Notes: a model not told the origin generated them from the letters alone. A DNA stretch of 43,391 bases from an uncultured Solirubrobacteraceae bacterium (GCA_902806205.1 CADCVR010000097.1:1-43391); one strand, 5' to 3'; positions 16,740-25,494 are shown, numbered from the stretch's first letter. Program-made: numbers and translations.

Positions 16740-17986
16740 CAGCCCGTGACCTCGATGTCGTACTCCGGTTCCACGAGGCCGCCCGTGTTCTGCGTCGCGT
16801 GGATGTAGATCGACGTGAGGTCCTCGCGGAGGTCGATCGCGTTGGCTCCCGAGCCGGCGCGGGCGATCGACGGCGTCAGGAGGTACTGACTCGTGGCAAA
16901 CGGCGTGTCGAGCCCGAAGCGGACGACGAGCTCGTCACCGGCGACGCGGCGGCCGAGATGGACGCCCTGGAACTCGGTGCTGGCGACGAAGTAGGTGTGG
17001 CCGATCTCGTTGCGCAGCGTCGCGCCGACGATGGGGGAGTCGACCTCGCCGTGAAAGCGCACGGAAACGGCGATCTCCATCCGCTGGCCCCGCTCGAGCT
17101 GCTTGACGCGCTGGCCGTCGTGCTCGAACCACGCCTCGACGATCTCGGCGACGCCCTGGTCGCCGAAGCGCTGGTCGTCCGCACCGTCGTGCAGGAGGCG
17201 GCCGAAGTTCAGCTCGTTGTACGCGCGCGCGATCGCGCGGGGACCGCCGATCTCCAGGACCTCACCGCGCTCGACCAGCATCGCGCGGTCGCAGAAGCGC
17301 TCGACGGCGAGCATGTCGTGGGTCACGAAGACGATCGTCTTCTCCGCGGCCTTCAGCCGCGTGAACTCCTCGAAGCACTTCTGCTGGAAGGCGGCGTCGC
17401 CCACGGCGAGCACCTCGTCGACGAGCAGCACGTCGGAGTCGATCTGGATGGCGGTGGAGAAGCCCAGCCGCACGGCCATACCGCTGGAGTAGTTCTTGAG
17501 CTTGAGGTCGACGAACTCCTCGAGCTCGGCGAAGGCGATGATGCTGTCGAAGCGCGCCCGCGCCTCCCGGCGCGAGAGGCCCATCATCACCGCGTTGATG
17601 GTGATGTTGTCGCGAGCGGTCAGGTCGGGATTGAAGCCCACGCCGAGCTCGATGAACGGCGAGAGCCGGCCGCGGATCTCGACCCGGCCGGCGTCGGGGC
17701 GGTAGATGCCCGCCAGGACCTTCAGGAGCGTGCTCTTGCCCGAGCCGTTTCGCCCCACGATTCCGAAGAACTCGCCCCGGCTGATGTCGAGGTGCACGTC
17801 CCGAAGCGCCTTGAGCTCGTTGTATGTGGTCGAGCGCCACGGGTGCAGCGCCCGCTCCTTGAGCGTGCTGTAGCGCTGGTGCGGAAGCCGGAACGTCTTG
17901 GCGACGTGCTCCATTCGCACCGCGGGTGAGGCGGTGGCGAGTCGGGCGCGGCGCAGCTCGGCGCCGGACTCGGCGAGCACGGGCAT
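16739..17986 (-). CDS. wzt: ABC transporter ATP-binding protein with C-terminal glycan-binding-type extension (Wzt)
   Basis: A 415-aa protein. The N-terminal ABC domain has Walker A GRNGSGKST (78-86), signature YSSGM (166-170), Walker B DVLLVDE (185-191) with the D-loop AVGD, and switch His223. The extra domain, about residues 265-415, includes VKQLERGQRMEIAVSVRFHGE and VVRFGLDTPFATSQYLLTP, the pattern of Wzt C-terminal domains that in E. coli O9a recognise the modified end of the O-polysaccharide. ATG 17986 was selected because a TACCGT box ends 7 nt upstream; a GTG at 18031 would add 15 residues. Presence of the C-terminal domain suggests coupling between chain termination and export, which fits the methyltransferase downstream. 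Confidence 0.92.
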   Translation of the reverse strand: MPVLAESGAELRRARLATASPAVRMEHVAKTFRLPHQRYSTLKERALHPWRSTTYNELKALRDVHLDISRGEFFGIVGRNGSGKSTLLKVLAGIYRPDAGRVEIRGRLSPFIELGVGFNPDLTARDNITINAVMMGLSRREARARFDSIIAFAELEEFVDLKLKNYSSGMAVRLGFSTAIQIDSDVLLVDEVLAVGDAAFQQKCFEEFTRLKAAEKTIVFVTHDMLAVERFCDRAMLVERGEVLEIGGPRAIARAYNELNFGRLLHDGADDQRFGDQGVAEIVEAWFEHDGQRVKQLERGQRMEIAVSVRFHGEVDSPIVGATLRNEIGHTYFVASTEFQGVHLGRRVAGDELVVRFGLDTPFATSQYLLTPSIARAGSGANAIDLREDLTSIYIHATQNTGGLVEPEYDIEVTG

Positions 17987-17993
17987 CCCCGAC

Positions 17994-17999
17994 ACGGTA
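17994..17999 (-). promoter_or_regulatory. -10 box TACCGT, leaderless type, for the wzt-wzm operon
   Basis: On the minus strand TACCGT is followed by 7 nt and ATG 17986. It would drive the wzt-wzm-methyltransferase-coiled-coil-GT operon. Confidence 0.55.
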
Positions 18000-18058
18000 T
18001 CCGGGTGAACGGCCACGAGCCGGCTCGACACGGACGGCCGGGGAAGGCTCCGTTGGGC

Positions 18059-18916
18059 TCAGCGCTCGCGACCGTCGACGGCCATGTGACGATCGAGCTG
18101 GAGTTGATGCACGCGCGACCGGCGCTCGAGTTCGTGCTGGAGGCGGATCACCTCGAGATAGAGCTCGATCCGGTTGGTCTCCAGGCGGGCGATCAGTTCG
18201 TGCTGGTACGGCGCGACGAGCGACCGTACGGGCTCCGCCCACGACGCACCGCTTGCGAACAGGACGCCGAGGCCGAAGACGGCAGGCACCACCTGAAGCT
18301 CCAGGGTCGGCCGGTCGGCGAGGAAGTCCTCCACCGCGGTGAGCACCCCGTTCCGCGGGCCGCCCTCACGCCGCGCCCAAGCCCACTGCCCCGCGGAGGA
18401 GAACCCCGTTTCCTGGAGGGCAGCCGCTCCGGGCACGGCTCCGCCGTTGTACGAGTGCTCGTGGAGCGCCTCGGCGGGTACGCGCTCCGGCGCGTAGTAG
18501 GAATCGCGGTGCGCGCACGGCCAGCCCACGTCGTGCAGGACCACGAGCGCCGGGCGGTCGCCGTCGTGCAGACGGTCGTCGAGGGCTTCCAGCTCCGACG
18601 TGACCGTCCAGTAGTTGTGGTCGCCGTCGATGATGCAGACGTCGAGCGAAGGGAGCTGCTCGAACGCGGCGGGCGACGCGACGCGGAGGAGCCGCAGACG
18701 CTCGGCGCTCCTGGCCAGGCGGTCGAGTTGCGGCGACGGGGAAGGGTCGACGCAGTGGATCTCCCCGTCCGCACGATCGGCCCATGCGACGAGCTGCTGG
18801 GTGAACAGGCCGCCCTCTCCGCCGATCTCGGCGACCTGCCGGGCACCCGTCGTCTCGAGAAGGTCGGTGATCAGCGGCTCGAACACGGCGAGCGAGTGGA
18901 GGAGGAGGTCGGGCAC
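18059..18916 (-). CDS. SAM-dependent methyltransferase-like protein with C-terminal coiled coil
   Basis: A 285-aa protein of the class I methyltransferase type, similar to the Methyltransf_24-like sugar O-methyltransferases. It has motif I as VAEIGGEGGLFTQQLVAW, the acidic residue in IHCVDPSP, and DVCIIDGDHNYWTVTSEL, whose IDGDHNYWTV pattern is usual for this group. VVLHDVGWPCAHRD continues the core. The last 60 residues (HELIARLETNRIELYLEVIRLQHELERR) form a coiled coil. It probably methylates a sugar or acts in assembly of the same glycan. GTG 18916 is divergent from the HAD-protein gene with 39 bp between. Its stop lies 72 bp before the wzt start, so it is likely upstream in the same transcriptional direction. 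Confidence 0.8.
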   Translation of the reverse strand: MPDLLLHSLAVFEPLITDLLETTGARQVAEIGGEGGLFTQQLVAWADRADGEIHCVDPSPSPQLDRLARSAERLRLLRVASPAAFEQLPSLDVCIIDGDHNYWTVTSELEALDDRLHDGDRPALVVLHDVGWPCAHRDSYYAPERVPAEALHEHSYNGGAVPGAAALQETGFSSAGQWAWARREGGPRNGVLTAVEDFLADRPTLELQVVPAVFGLGVLFASGASWAEPVRSLVAPYQHELIARLETNRIELYLEVIRLQHELERRSRVHQLQLDRHMAVDGRER

Positions 18917-18940
18917 GCAGTTTGCGGGGGGCGGGTTGCT

Positions 18941-18946
18941 TAGACT
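18941..18946 (+). promoter_or_regulatory. -10 box TAGACT, leaderless type
   Basis: TAGACT is followed by 9 nt and ATG 18956 without a ribosome binding site. It lies inside the 39-bp divergent region shared with the methyltransferase gene at 18059-18916. Confidence 0.55.
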
Positions 18947-18955
18947 CGCGCCCGG

Positions 18956-21577
18956 ATGACTCTAACTGCTCGGTCTCGTGACACCCGCCTGCGGCGGGTC
19001 GACGCCACGCTGCGCGCGAGCGGTGCGGAGCTCGTGACGTTCGACGTCTTCGACACGCTCGTGTTCCGGAGGGTCGACCGTCCGATCGACGCCTTCTCGC
19101 TCGTCGGACGTGCGCTCCGTGAGGCGGGCGCGCTCGGCGGCGCGATGACCCCGGCGATGTTCGGAGCCGTTCGTGAAGCGGCGGAAAAGCGTGCCCGCGA
19201 GCAACGCCAGGCGCTCGACGGGAGCGAAGAGGTCGACCTGTACGACATCTACGACGCGTTCCCACGTTGGCCGCTCGACCGAGCCGTCACCGTCGAGGAG
19301 CTGGTCGCCATGGAGGTGGATGTCGAGCGAGGGCTGCTCGTTCCCGATCTCGAAGTCGTCTCCTTCCTCGAAGGGGTCAAGGCAGAGGGGACGCGCATCG
19401 CGGGGGTCTCGGACATCTACTTCCGCGTCGATACGCTCCGTGACCTCCTGCAGCTGCCCCGGGTGGGGACCCTGCTCGAGGGCGTCGAGCTGTTCGTCTC
19501 GTGCGAGCTGGGCTTCGGCAAGGGCAGCGGCCTATGGGACCGGGCAGCCGAGGTGTTCGGGGTCGCCCCAGATCGCATCGTGCACTTCGGTGACAACCCG
19601 GTCGACGACGTCGAGAAGGCGCAGGCCGCCGGCGTGCGTGCCTGCGGCTTCGAGCAGCGCGACGCCCCGCTGGCTGAGATCAAAGTGGCGGAGCGCCGCC
19701 TGCGGAACACCGTGGGGCGATCCCGTCCGCTCGAGTGGCGCAACACGATCGATCCGGCGGGCCTCTACGCCATGCGCGGGAAGGTCATCGCGCAGACCGA
19801 GCAGCCCCGCGGCCGGCAGGGGTACTGGCGGTACGGCGCCACGGTTCTCGGCCCTGTGCTCAGCGGCTTCACGCAGTGGGTGGCGCGGGAGGCGGCTTGG
19901 GCGGGGATGAACCGCGTCGGCTGCCTGATGCGTGAAGGCACGCTGCTCGCCGAGCTGATCGCATCCGCCGCCGCCGTGGAGGGGTTCGAACTGCAGACCG
20001 TGCCCACCTGGCTCAACCGGCACGTCGGCCTGGCCGCCACCCTCGGCGACAGCTCGGATCCCGTGGGACGTCTGCTGCACGGACGCTCGGGCCTCACCGT
20101 CGCGGAAGGCCTGGGCCTCCTCGGAATCGAGAGCGAGGACGTCCCGGCGCTGGCCGGGCAGGCGTCGACGCGACTGCAGGATCCGACCGTGCGGAAGATG
20201 TTCGTCGAGGCGGTCAACGGGCAGGCCACGCTGCGCGCGAAGGCCGGCGCGCATGGCCGTGAACTTGCGGGGCGCGCGGCGCAGGTGCTCGCCGACGCGG
20301 CGGATCCGAGTGGGCGGCTCTGGCTCGTGGACGTGGGGTGGGGCGCGAGTATCCAGGCCGACGCGGCGCAGCTGCTCGCGGCCACCGATCGTGACCTCGA
20401 CGTCACCGGCTTCTACCTCCTCACCAACGAGAGTGCCGTCAGCCGCGTCGCTGACGGCCTGGCCGTCCGCTCCTTCCTGCTGGACGGTGGCAGCGGGAAG
20501 GAGCTCGTCGATCTGGTCATGCGCAGCCCGGAGGTCATCGAGCAGGTCACCTGCGCTGACATCGGTACCCAGCGGGGCATCGACGCGCAGTTGCGGCCCG
20601 TCACCGCGCCGCTCGACCCCGCCACCGACGAGCAGCGGCGCGACGCGGAGGCGGTGCGCGAAGGGGTCAAGGCCTTCCACGACATGTGGCTCCGCTACCG
20701 GGCGATCGTTCCCGGCGCCCTGCCGAGCCTCGCCGACGCGCAGGACGAGCTCGTCGCGGTGCTCGTGCGCAGCATCATCGCGCCGACGAGCGAAGAGGCC
20801 AGGCTGTTCGGGGACTGGCTCCACGACGAGGGACGCGGCTCCTCCCTCGAGGACCCGCTGGCGGGCGTCGCTCACGAGCGCCTCGCCAGCCACGCCTCCG
20901 GAGATCAGCTGCAGGCGCTTCCCATGCAAGACCTGTACTGGCCGGCTGGTCTCGTCGCACGCTACGCCCCAGAGCACGCGCCGCTCGTGCAGGCGGCAGC
21001 CACGGGCTTGGTGCCCTGGGAGGCGCTGTCGACGGACGCCGGAGTCGCGAGCTTCAGGGTCGCTGACGCGGTGGAGCCGGCTGGGCGGCCGGCGGAAGTC
21101 GTTCGCCTCCGTGCCAATCAGCGGGGCAACGTGCTGCTCAGCTGGAGCGGCGGTGGGGCGGATCTCCGCGAGCTGACCGTCCAGCTGTGCCGCGATGCGC
21201 ACGTCGTGCGAATCGACAGCCTCGAGCTGCGCCTCTGGGAACAGGGCTCCGCCGTGCCGCGGGTCGTGCGTCTCGCGGCCGACGACCTCGCGCTTCAGGT
21301 CCCCCGGGATCGGTACGTGACTGTCGGGCACAACGTGCTGGCGGCTCGGGCTCCCGGCGCGTCGCTCTCCGTGGATCTGTTCCACCTGCGCCAGCAGGTC
21401 GTGTATCGGGTCCAGGTCGTCGCTCGCTGCGGGCTCCTCGCAGTCCCTGCCCCGCTCGGGGGGGACATTCCGTTCGAGTCAGAGCAGGTGGACCAGCTGA
21501 AGCAGTCGGTGAGCTGGCGCGTGACCTCGCCGCTGCGCCGAGCGGCCGGCGCCGGCCGTCGGCTGCGGCCGAGCTAG
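18956..21577 (+). CDS. Large polysaccharide-locus protein with N-terminal HAD hydrolase domain
   Basis: An 873-aa protein. Residues 25-240 are a HAD-superfamily domain with all four motifs: FDVFDTLVF (Asp30, Asp33), AGVSDIYF, the lysine in GFGKGSGLWDRAAE, and IVHFGDNPVDDVEKAQAAG. The domain is therefore probably a working phosphatase or related phosphotransferase. It resembles the COG5610 group of HAD proteins found in O-antigen clusters. The following roughly 600 residues include LWLVDVGWGASIQADAAQLL and end in SWRVTSPLRR, a tail motif shared by many glycan-assembly proteins. I do not recognise a catalytic family there. ATG 18956 has the -10 box immediately upstream. The substrate is unknown. 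Confidence 0.78.
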   Translation: MTLTARSRDTRLRRVDATLRASGAELVTFDVFDTLVFRRVDRPIDAFSLVGRALREAGALGGAMTPAMFGAVREAAEKRAREQRQALDGSEEVDLYDIYDAFPRWPLDRAVTVEELVAMEVDVERGLLVPDLEVVSFLEGVKAEGTRIAGVSDIYFRVDTLRDLLQLPRVGTLLEGVELFVSCELGFGKGSGLWDRAAEVFGVAPDRIVHFGDNPVDDVEKAQAAGVRACGFEQRDAPLAEIKVAERRLRNTVGRSRPLEWRNTIDPAGLYAMRGKVIAQTEQPRGRQGYWRYGATVLGPVLSGFTQWVAREAAWAGMNRVGCLMREGTLLAELIASAAAVEGFELQTVPTWLNRHVGLAATLGDSSDPVGRLLHGRSGLTVAEGLGLLGIESEDVPALAGQASTRLQDPTVRKMFVEAVNGQATLRAKAGAHGRELAGRAAQVLADAADPSGRLWLVDVGWGASIQADAAQLLAATDRDLDVTGFYLLTNESAVSRVADGLAVRSFLLDGGSGKELVDLVMRSPEVIEQVTCADIGTQRGIDAQLRPVTAPLDPATDEQRRDAEAVREGVKAFHDMWLRYRAIVPGALPSLADAQDELVAVLVRSIIAPTSEEARLFGDWLHDEGRGSSLEDPLAGVAHERLASHASGDQLQALPMQDLYWPAGLVARYAPEHAPLVQAAATGLVPWEALSTDAGVASFRVADAVEPAGRPAEVVRLRANQRGNVLLSWSGGGADLRELTVQLCRDAHVVRIDSLELRLWEQGSAVPRVVRLAADDLALQVPRDRYVTVGHNVLAARAPGASLSVDLFHLRQQVVYRVQVVARCGLLAVPAPLGGDIPFESEQVDQLKQSVSWRVTSPLRRAAGAGRRLRPS

Positions 21578-21605
21578 ACCGTGGCCGGCCGCGCGGGCAG
21601 AGTCG

Positions 21606-21611
21606 TATCCT
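21606..21611 (+). promoter_or_regulatory. -10 box TATCCT, leaderless type, before a short leader ORF
   Basis: TATCCT is followed by 8 nt and ATG 21620, which opens a 21-codon ORF rather than the large gene. Confidence 0.5.
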
Positions 21612-21619
21612 GGGCGAGC

Positions 21620-21685
21620 ATGTTTCCGCTCACCTCCCTGCCCGCCACGCGCTACGGCCGCTCGACGCGCTGGCGCACCGCGTGA
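21620..21685 (+). CDS. 21-codon leader ORF coupled to the FAD oxidoreductase gene
   Basis: ATG 21620 opens a short frame encoding MFPLTSLPATRYGRSTRWRT followed by Ala and TGA at 21683-21685. The stop overlaps the GTG start of the next gene as GTGA. The ATG sits 8 nt after a TATCCT box, the same layout as the leaderless genes in this window. The peptide is basic with no recognisable domain. A role in loading ribosomes for the downstream gene by termination-reinitiation is the simplest explanation; an attenuator function is possible but there is no run of one amino acid. Confidence 0.5.
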   Translation: MFPLTSLPATRYGRSTRWRTA

Positions 21686-23088
21686 GGGTCGCAGTCATCG
21701 GCGCCGGGGTGGCGGGCCTCGTGGCCGCTCACCGGCTGAGTGCCGCGGGACATACATGCGACGTCTACGAGCGCTGGCCGGGGCTCGGAGGCCAGGCGGC
21801 GACGCTCGACATCGGCGGCGGGCACCGCATCGAGCGCTACTACCACCACCTGTTCACGAGCGACCGGCACATCGCTGCGCTCTACCAGGAGCTCGGTATG
21901 CCCGACGAGCTCGAAGCCCGCCCCTCCTCGGTCGCCTTCTTCCTGCAGGGGCGCTCGTGGGCCTTCACGACGCCGATGGACCTGCTGCGCTTCAAGCCCC
22001 TGAGCCTCGCCGCACGGCTGCGCATGGGCCTCGCGGTCGTCTGGCTGCAGAAGACCGGCAAGGAGGTCGGACCGTTCGAAGGCCAGACGGCGCGTCAGTG
22101 GATCAAGCGGTTCATGGGCAACGAGGCCTACGAGAAGGTCTGGGGGCCGCTGCTGCGAGGCAAGTTCGGCGATCGCGCGGACGACATCTCCATGGGCTGG
22201 CTCTGGAGCAAGCTCACGCTGCGGCGCAAGATCAAGGGCGCGGAGGCCCGCCAAGAGCTTCTGGTCTATCCCCGCCGTTCCTGGGAACCGCTCTTCGAGG
22301 CGCTGCAGCGCTCGATCGAGGATGGCGGCGGGCGCGTGCTCATCGACCGTCCGGCCGCCGGGATCGCGGGCGATGGCGAGGCCTTCCTCGTCACCGCCGG
22401 CGCGGCGGGCTCCTTCCGCTCGGGCCACGCCCCGACGAACTTCGAGGTCGACGGCGCCCCGGAGCGCTACGACGCTGTAGTGGCCACCGTGCCCAGCGAC
22501 GTCTTCCGTGACCTGCTCGCCGGCGAGCTGCGCGAGAAGATCGGTGCGCCATACCTCCAACGCCTGGAATCGATCGAGTACCACACGGCGCTGTGTCTCA
22601 TCCTCGAGCTCGACCGGAAGTTCAGCCCCTTCTACTGGACGAACATCGCAGACCCCGATCTGCCGTTCGTCGGGCTCATCGAGCACACGAACTTCGTGGC
22701 GCCCGAGCGCTACGGAGGACGGCACTTCCTCTACGTGGCCAACTACCTCGAGGCGGGGCACGAGCTGCTCGGACTCGACGACGGGGCGCTGCTCGAGCGG
22801 TATCTGCCAGGCCTTCGCCGCGTCAACCCGGCGTTCGCTCCTGAGTGGGTGCACCGCCGCTGGCTGTTCCGCGAGCCCGCTGCGCAGCCCATCGTGGACG
22901 TCGGGTACCGGCAGCGCATCCCGTCCTTGGACACCGGGGTGCCGGGACTCGTCCTGGCCAACACCACACAGATCTACCCCGAGGACCGGGGCACGAACTA
23001 CGCCGTCCGCTTGGGAGGCGACGCCGCCCGCGCCCTGCTGGCCGGTACGGCGCCGCGCGAAGTCGCCGGAACCCGACCCGGGGCCTGA
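21682..23088 (+). CDS. FAD/NAD(P)-dependent oxidoreductase (amine oxidase / UGM-like fold)
   Basis: A 468-aa flavoprotein with the N-terminal dinucleotide motif VAVIGAGVAGLVAAHRLSAAGH (GAGVAG at 7-12), then VYERWPGLGGQAATLDIGGGHRIERYYHHLFTSD as in COG1232/COG1233 amine-oxidase-like proteins. WGPLLRGKFGDRADDISMGWLW and PRRSWEPLFEALQRSIEDGG are conserved within the polysaccharide-locus subgroup. The C-terminal GLVLANTTQIYPEDRGTNYAVRLG closes the FAD-binding fold. The reaction is unknown; relatives act in sugar or lipid carrier metabolism and several are annotated only as protoporphyrinogen-oxidase-like. GTG 21682 was chosen because it begins exactly at the Rossmann strand and overlaps the leader ORF stop. 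It is convergent with the next gene, 16 bp apart. Confidence 0.82.
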   Translation: MRVAVIGAGVAGLVAAHRLSAAGHTCDVYERWPGLGGQAATLDIGGGHRIERYYHHLFTSDRHIAALYQELGMPDELEARPSSVAFFLQGRSWAFTTPMDLLRFKPLSLAARLRMGLAVVWLQKTGKEVGPFEGQTARQWIKRFMGNEAYEKVWGPLLRGKFGDRADDISMGWLWSKLTLRRKIKGAEARQELLVYPRRSWEPLFEALQRSIEDGGGRVLIDRPAAGIAGDGEAFLVTAGAAGSFRSGHAPTNFEVDGAPERYDAVVATVPSDVFRDLLAGELREKIGAPYLQRLESIEYHTALCLILELDRKFSPFYWTNIADPDLPFVGLIEHTNFVAPERYGGRHFLYVANYLEAGHELLGLDDGALLERYLPGLRRVNPAFAPEWVHRRWLFREPAAQPIVDVGYRQRIPSLDTGVPGLVLANTTQIYPEDRGTNYAVRLGGDAARALLAGTAPREVAGTRPGA

Positions 23089-23104
23089 CGAACGCGGCGT
23101 GGCC

Positions 23105-25486
23105 TCAGCCGATCGCCTGCGCCCCCGATCCACCGAGCGCTTGGCGCCTCGCCTCGCGGCACGGCGTGACCGACGCCCGGACATAGTCCAGCCGGGTCTG
23201 TCGCGCCACCGCCGGCACGGGATCGAACTCGCCGCCGATCGACGGCCCCATCTCCGGCGGCTCCGGGGTGACGCGCGCCGTCGCGATGCGCTGGGCGCCC
23301 GTGCCGGAAACGGGGATGCACGCCCACAGGCGCCCGTCCTTCATGCGCCGCTGAAGGGGCGACGAGCCGTTCAGGCGAAGCTCTGGCGGGCCCGCGAGAA
23401 TCATCGTGAGGTAGGCGGGCTCGGTACTCTGCGCGGCGATCCAGAAGGTCAGCGGGCCGGCCTTCTGGAACGTGGAGGCGGTATTGCCCGGCTTCTGGAC
23501 CCAGGCGGTGCCGGAGGGGTCGCGCCGCGCGGTGTCCATGGCGACGCCGCGCGCCACCGTGACGTCGAAGGGCCGCGTGCGCCGCGCGAGCACCACCGGT
23601 CCGTGGCGGTAGAGCACTTCGCGCCCCAGATCGAGCGACCCGTAGCGGCTGAGGACGTACTCGTAGTCCGGGGTGTAGGCCGGGTCGACCTCCGGCCGGA
23701 TCGCGGTGTACCAGAAGCCCGAGTAGTCGTTGTAGGCCGCTACCGTGGAGAGGCGCTGGTCCGTGGTCTGCGTAAGCGCCTGGTACCAGAAGGATTGCTC
23801 TGTCCAGGACTCGTAGGGGATCGACTCGAAGCCCTCGATCTGCAGCGTGCCGTCAAGGCCTCGCGCCTTGTCGAGCACGGGCAACATGTCCTTCGAGGCC
23901 ATCACCGCGCCGGTGGCGATCCGGTCCTTGACGGTGAGCATCGTCGCGGCCGTGGCCAGGGCGGCGAGCACCCCGAGCCCTGTTCCCACGTCGCGCCAGT
24001 GCCCCCCGAGCGAGCGCACGGCGTAGACGCCGACCCAGACCGCCGCGGCCACCGCCGGCGCGAGCGTGAGCAGTGTGCGCTGCACGCAGTAGGAGCAGTC
24101 CAGTCGCGTGGCGCTGAGGTACGCCTGCAGGCATGCTACGAAGGCGAACGCCAGCAGCGCCCGTGAGAAGGGGATCCGGCGGAAGGCCACAGCGGCGCCG
24201 AGCAGCAGGGCGAGCGGCAGCACCACGCCGACGAGCGCGAAGCGCAGGCCGGTCGGATCCGCGAAGGCGATGTCGTAGAACTCGACGGTCTGGGTCAACC
24301 ATCCCGCGAGCTTGCCGACGCTCATGTCGTAGAGGTCGCTCGGCGTAATCGAGATGAACGCTTCCCGGTCGACGACCTGGCGGCGCACGTACTCGATCAG
24401 CCAGATTCCCGAGCGCGGCGAGGCGAGCAGGGTGGTCGCGCCCGTGAGCGCGCCGAGCCCGGCCACCCGAAGCACCTCCTTGCGCGCGAGGCGCCTCCGG
24501 CGCCACAGGTGACCGACGATGGGAATCGCGCCGAGCAACGCCAGCGTGCCCGCCGCCTGCGGGAAGATCTCCGGGTAGCTCGTGTGAAAGCCCGCCAGCA
24601 TGATGCCGCAGAGCACCGCGGCGAGCTTGGACTGCTCTCGCACCACGAACCACGCCGTGACGAGGAACGCCGGCACGAGCGCGACGCCCGAGAGCAGCCC
24701 CTGGCTGCCGTCCCCCCACAGCTGGAAGAGCGTCGGCCCCGCCGCGGCGAGTCCGGCCAGCAACGCGGGCCAGCGCGCCGGGACCATTGCCCGTACGAGT
24801 CCCGCCGTGCCCAGCGCCGCCACCAGCAACAGCGTCAGCGACCACGGCGCCTGCATCAGCCAGGGCGGCCAGCCGAACGTCGCCCCGAGCGCGGCGGGAA
24901 CGGTGCTCGCCCCGGAGTGCTGCCACTTGAAGCCCCAGCCCGCGCGCAGGGTGAGGTTCCACGGCTCCCCCCAGGCCACGTCGTCGTACTCGTGCGAGGG
25001 GTAGGGGAACAAGACCTCCCTGAATGGCTCGTTGTTCGTGTGGTTCTGAAAGCCCTGGATGTAGTTCACGTACATCTGGGAGTCGAAGATCCCGAAGGCC
25101 ACGGGCCCGGGGGAGTAACGGGCGTCCTGCGGGCCGTTGATGACCAGCAGGGGCACGATGAGCACCAGGGCGAGCACGCCGCCGTCCCGCCAGGCGCGGC
25201 CCCGGTCGAGCCGCAGGCCGCCGTCACGGCGTTCCGTCCGCCACCCCCACAGGCACGACGCGACGATGGCCGGAACGAGCAGCCACCACAGCGCCCACCG
25301 CAGCGGCACGAAGAAGTTGGCGGTCACGAGCAGGCACATCGCTGCGGCGAAGCCGAAGCTGGGGGCAAGTGCCAGCCGCGCCATCGCGGGCACGCGCCAG
25401 CGCCGTAGCTGGGCAGCCAGGCCGAGACCCAGCAGCGTCAGCACGCCGAGGAAGATCAGCTCCTTGATGAGCAAGTAGCGCAGCAA
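23105..25486 (-). CDS. Large polytopic membrane protein, GT-C-like, with extracytoplasmic C-terminal domain
   Basis: A 793-aa protein. The first 500 residues contain about 11-12 hydrophobic helices separated by short loops, with an early extracytoplasmic loop (ARYSPGPVAFGIFDSQMYVNY) carrying an Asp, as in GT-C glycosyltransferases. The final roughly 260 residues are soluble and probably outside the membrane. It could be a polyprenol-phosphate-sugar-dependent transferase. TTG 25486 was chosen because the next residues LRYLLIKELIFLGVLTLLG start the first helix and a TACCGT box ends 8 nt upstream. GTG 25570, which overlaps the epimerase stop as GTGA, is the alternative and would add a proline-rich 28-residue head. 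It follows a GtrB-like transferase and an epimerase on the same strand. Confidence 0.72.
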   Translation of the reverse strand: MLRYLLIKELIFLGVLTLLGLGLAAQLRRWRVPAMARLALAPSFGFAAAMCLLVTANFFVPLRWALWWLLVPAIVASCLWGWRTERRDGGLRLDRGRAWRDGGVLALVLIVPLLVINGPQDARYSPGPVAFGIFDSQMYVNYIQGFQNHTNNEPFREVLFPYPSHEYDDVAWGEPWNLTLRAGWGFKWQHSGASTVPAALGATFGWPPWLMQAPWSLTLLLVAALGTAGLVRAMVPARWPALLAGLAAAGPTLFQLWGDGSQGLLSGVALVPAFLVTAWFVVREQSKLAAVLCGIMLAGFHTSYPEIFPQAAGTLALLGAIPIVGHLWRRRRLARKEVLRVAGLGALTGATTLLASPRSGIWLIEYVRRQVVDREAFISITPSDLYDMSVGKLAGWLTQTVEFYDIAFADPTGLRFALVGVVLPLALLLGAAVAFRRIPFSRALLAFAFVACLQAYLSATRLDCSYCVQRTLLTLAPAVAAAVWVGVYAVRSLGGHWRDVGTGLGVLAALATAATMLTVKDRIATGAVMASKDMLPVLDKARGLDGTLQIEGFESIPYESWTEQSFWYQALTQTTDQRLSTVAAYNDYSGFWYTAIRPEVDPAYTPDYEYVLSRYGSLDLGREVLYRHGPVVLARRTRPFDVTVARGVAMDTARRDPSGTAWVQKPGNTASTFQKAGPLTFWIAAQSTEPAYLTMILAGPPELRLNGSSPLQRRMKDGRLWACIPVSGTGAQRIATARVTPEPPEMGPSIGGEFDPVPAVARQTRLDYVRASVTPCREARRQALGGSGAQAIG

Positions 25487-25494
25487 GGGGCAGG

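Noticed and set aside
18940-18960. TAAGCA on the minus strand as a -10 box for the methyltransferase at 18059-18916
   Set aside because: It does not fit TANNNT and lies 20 nt from the start; probably the complement of the TAGACT region.
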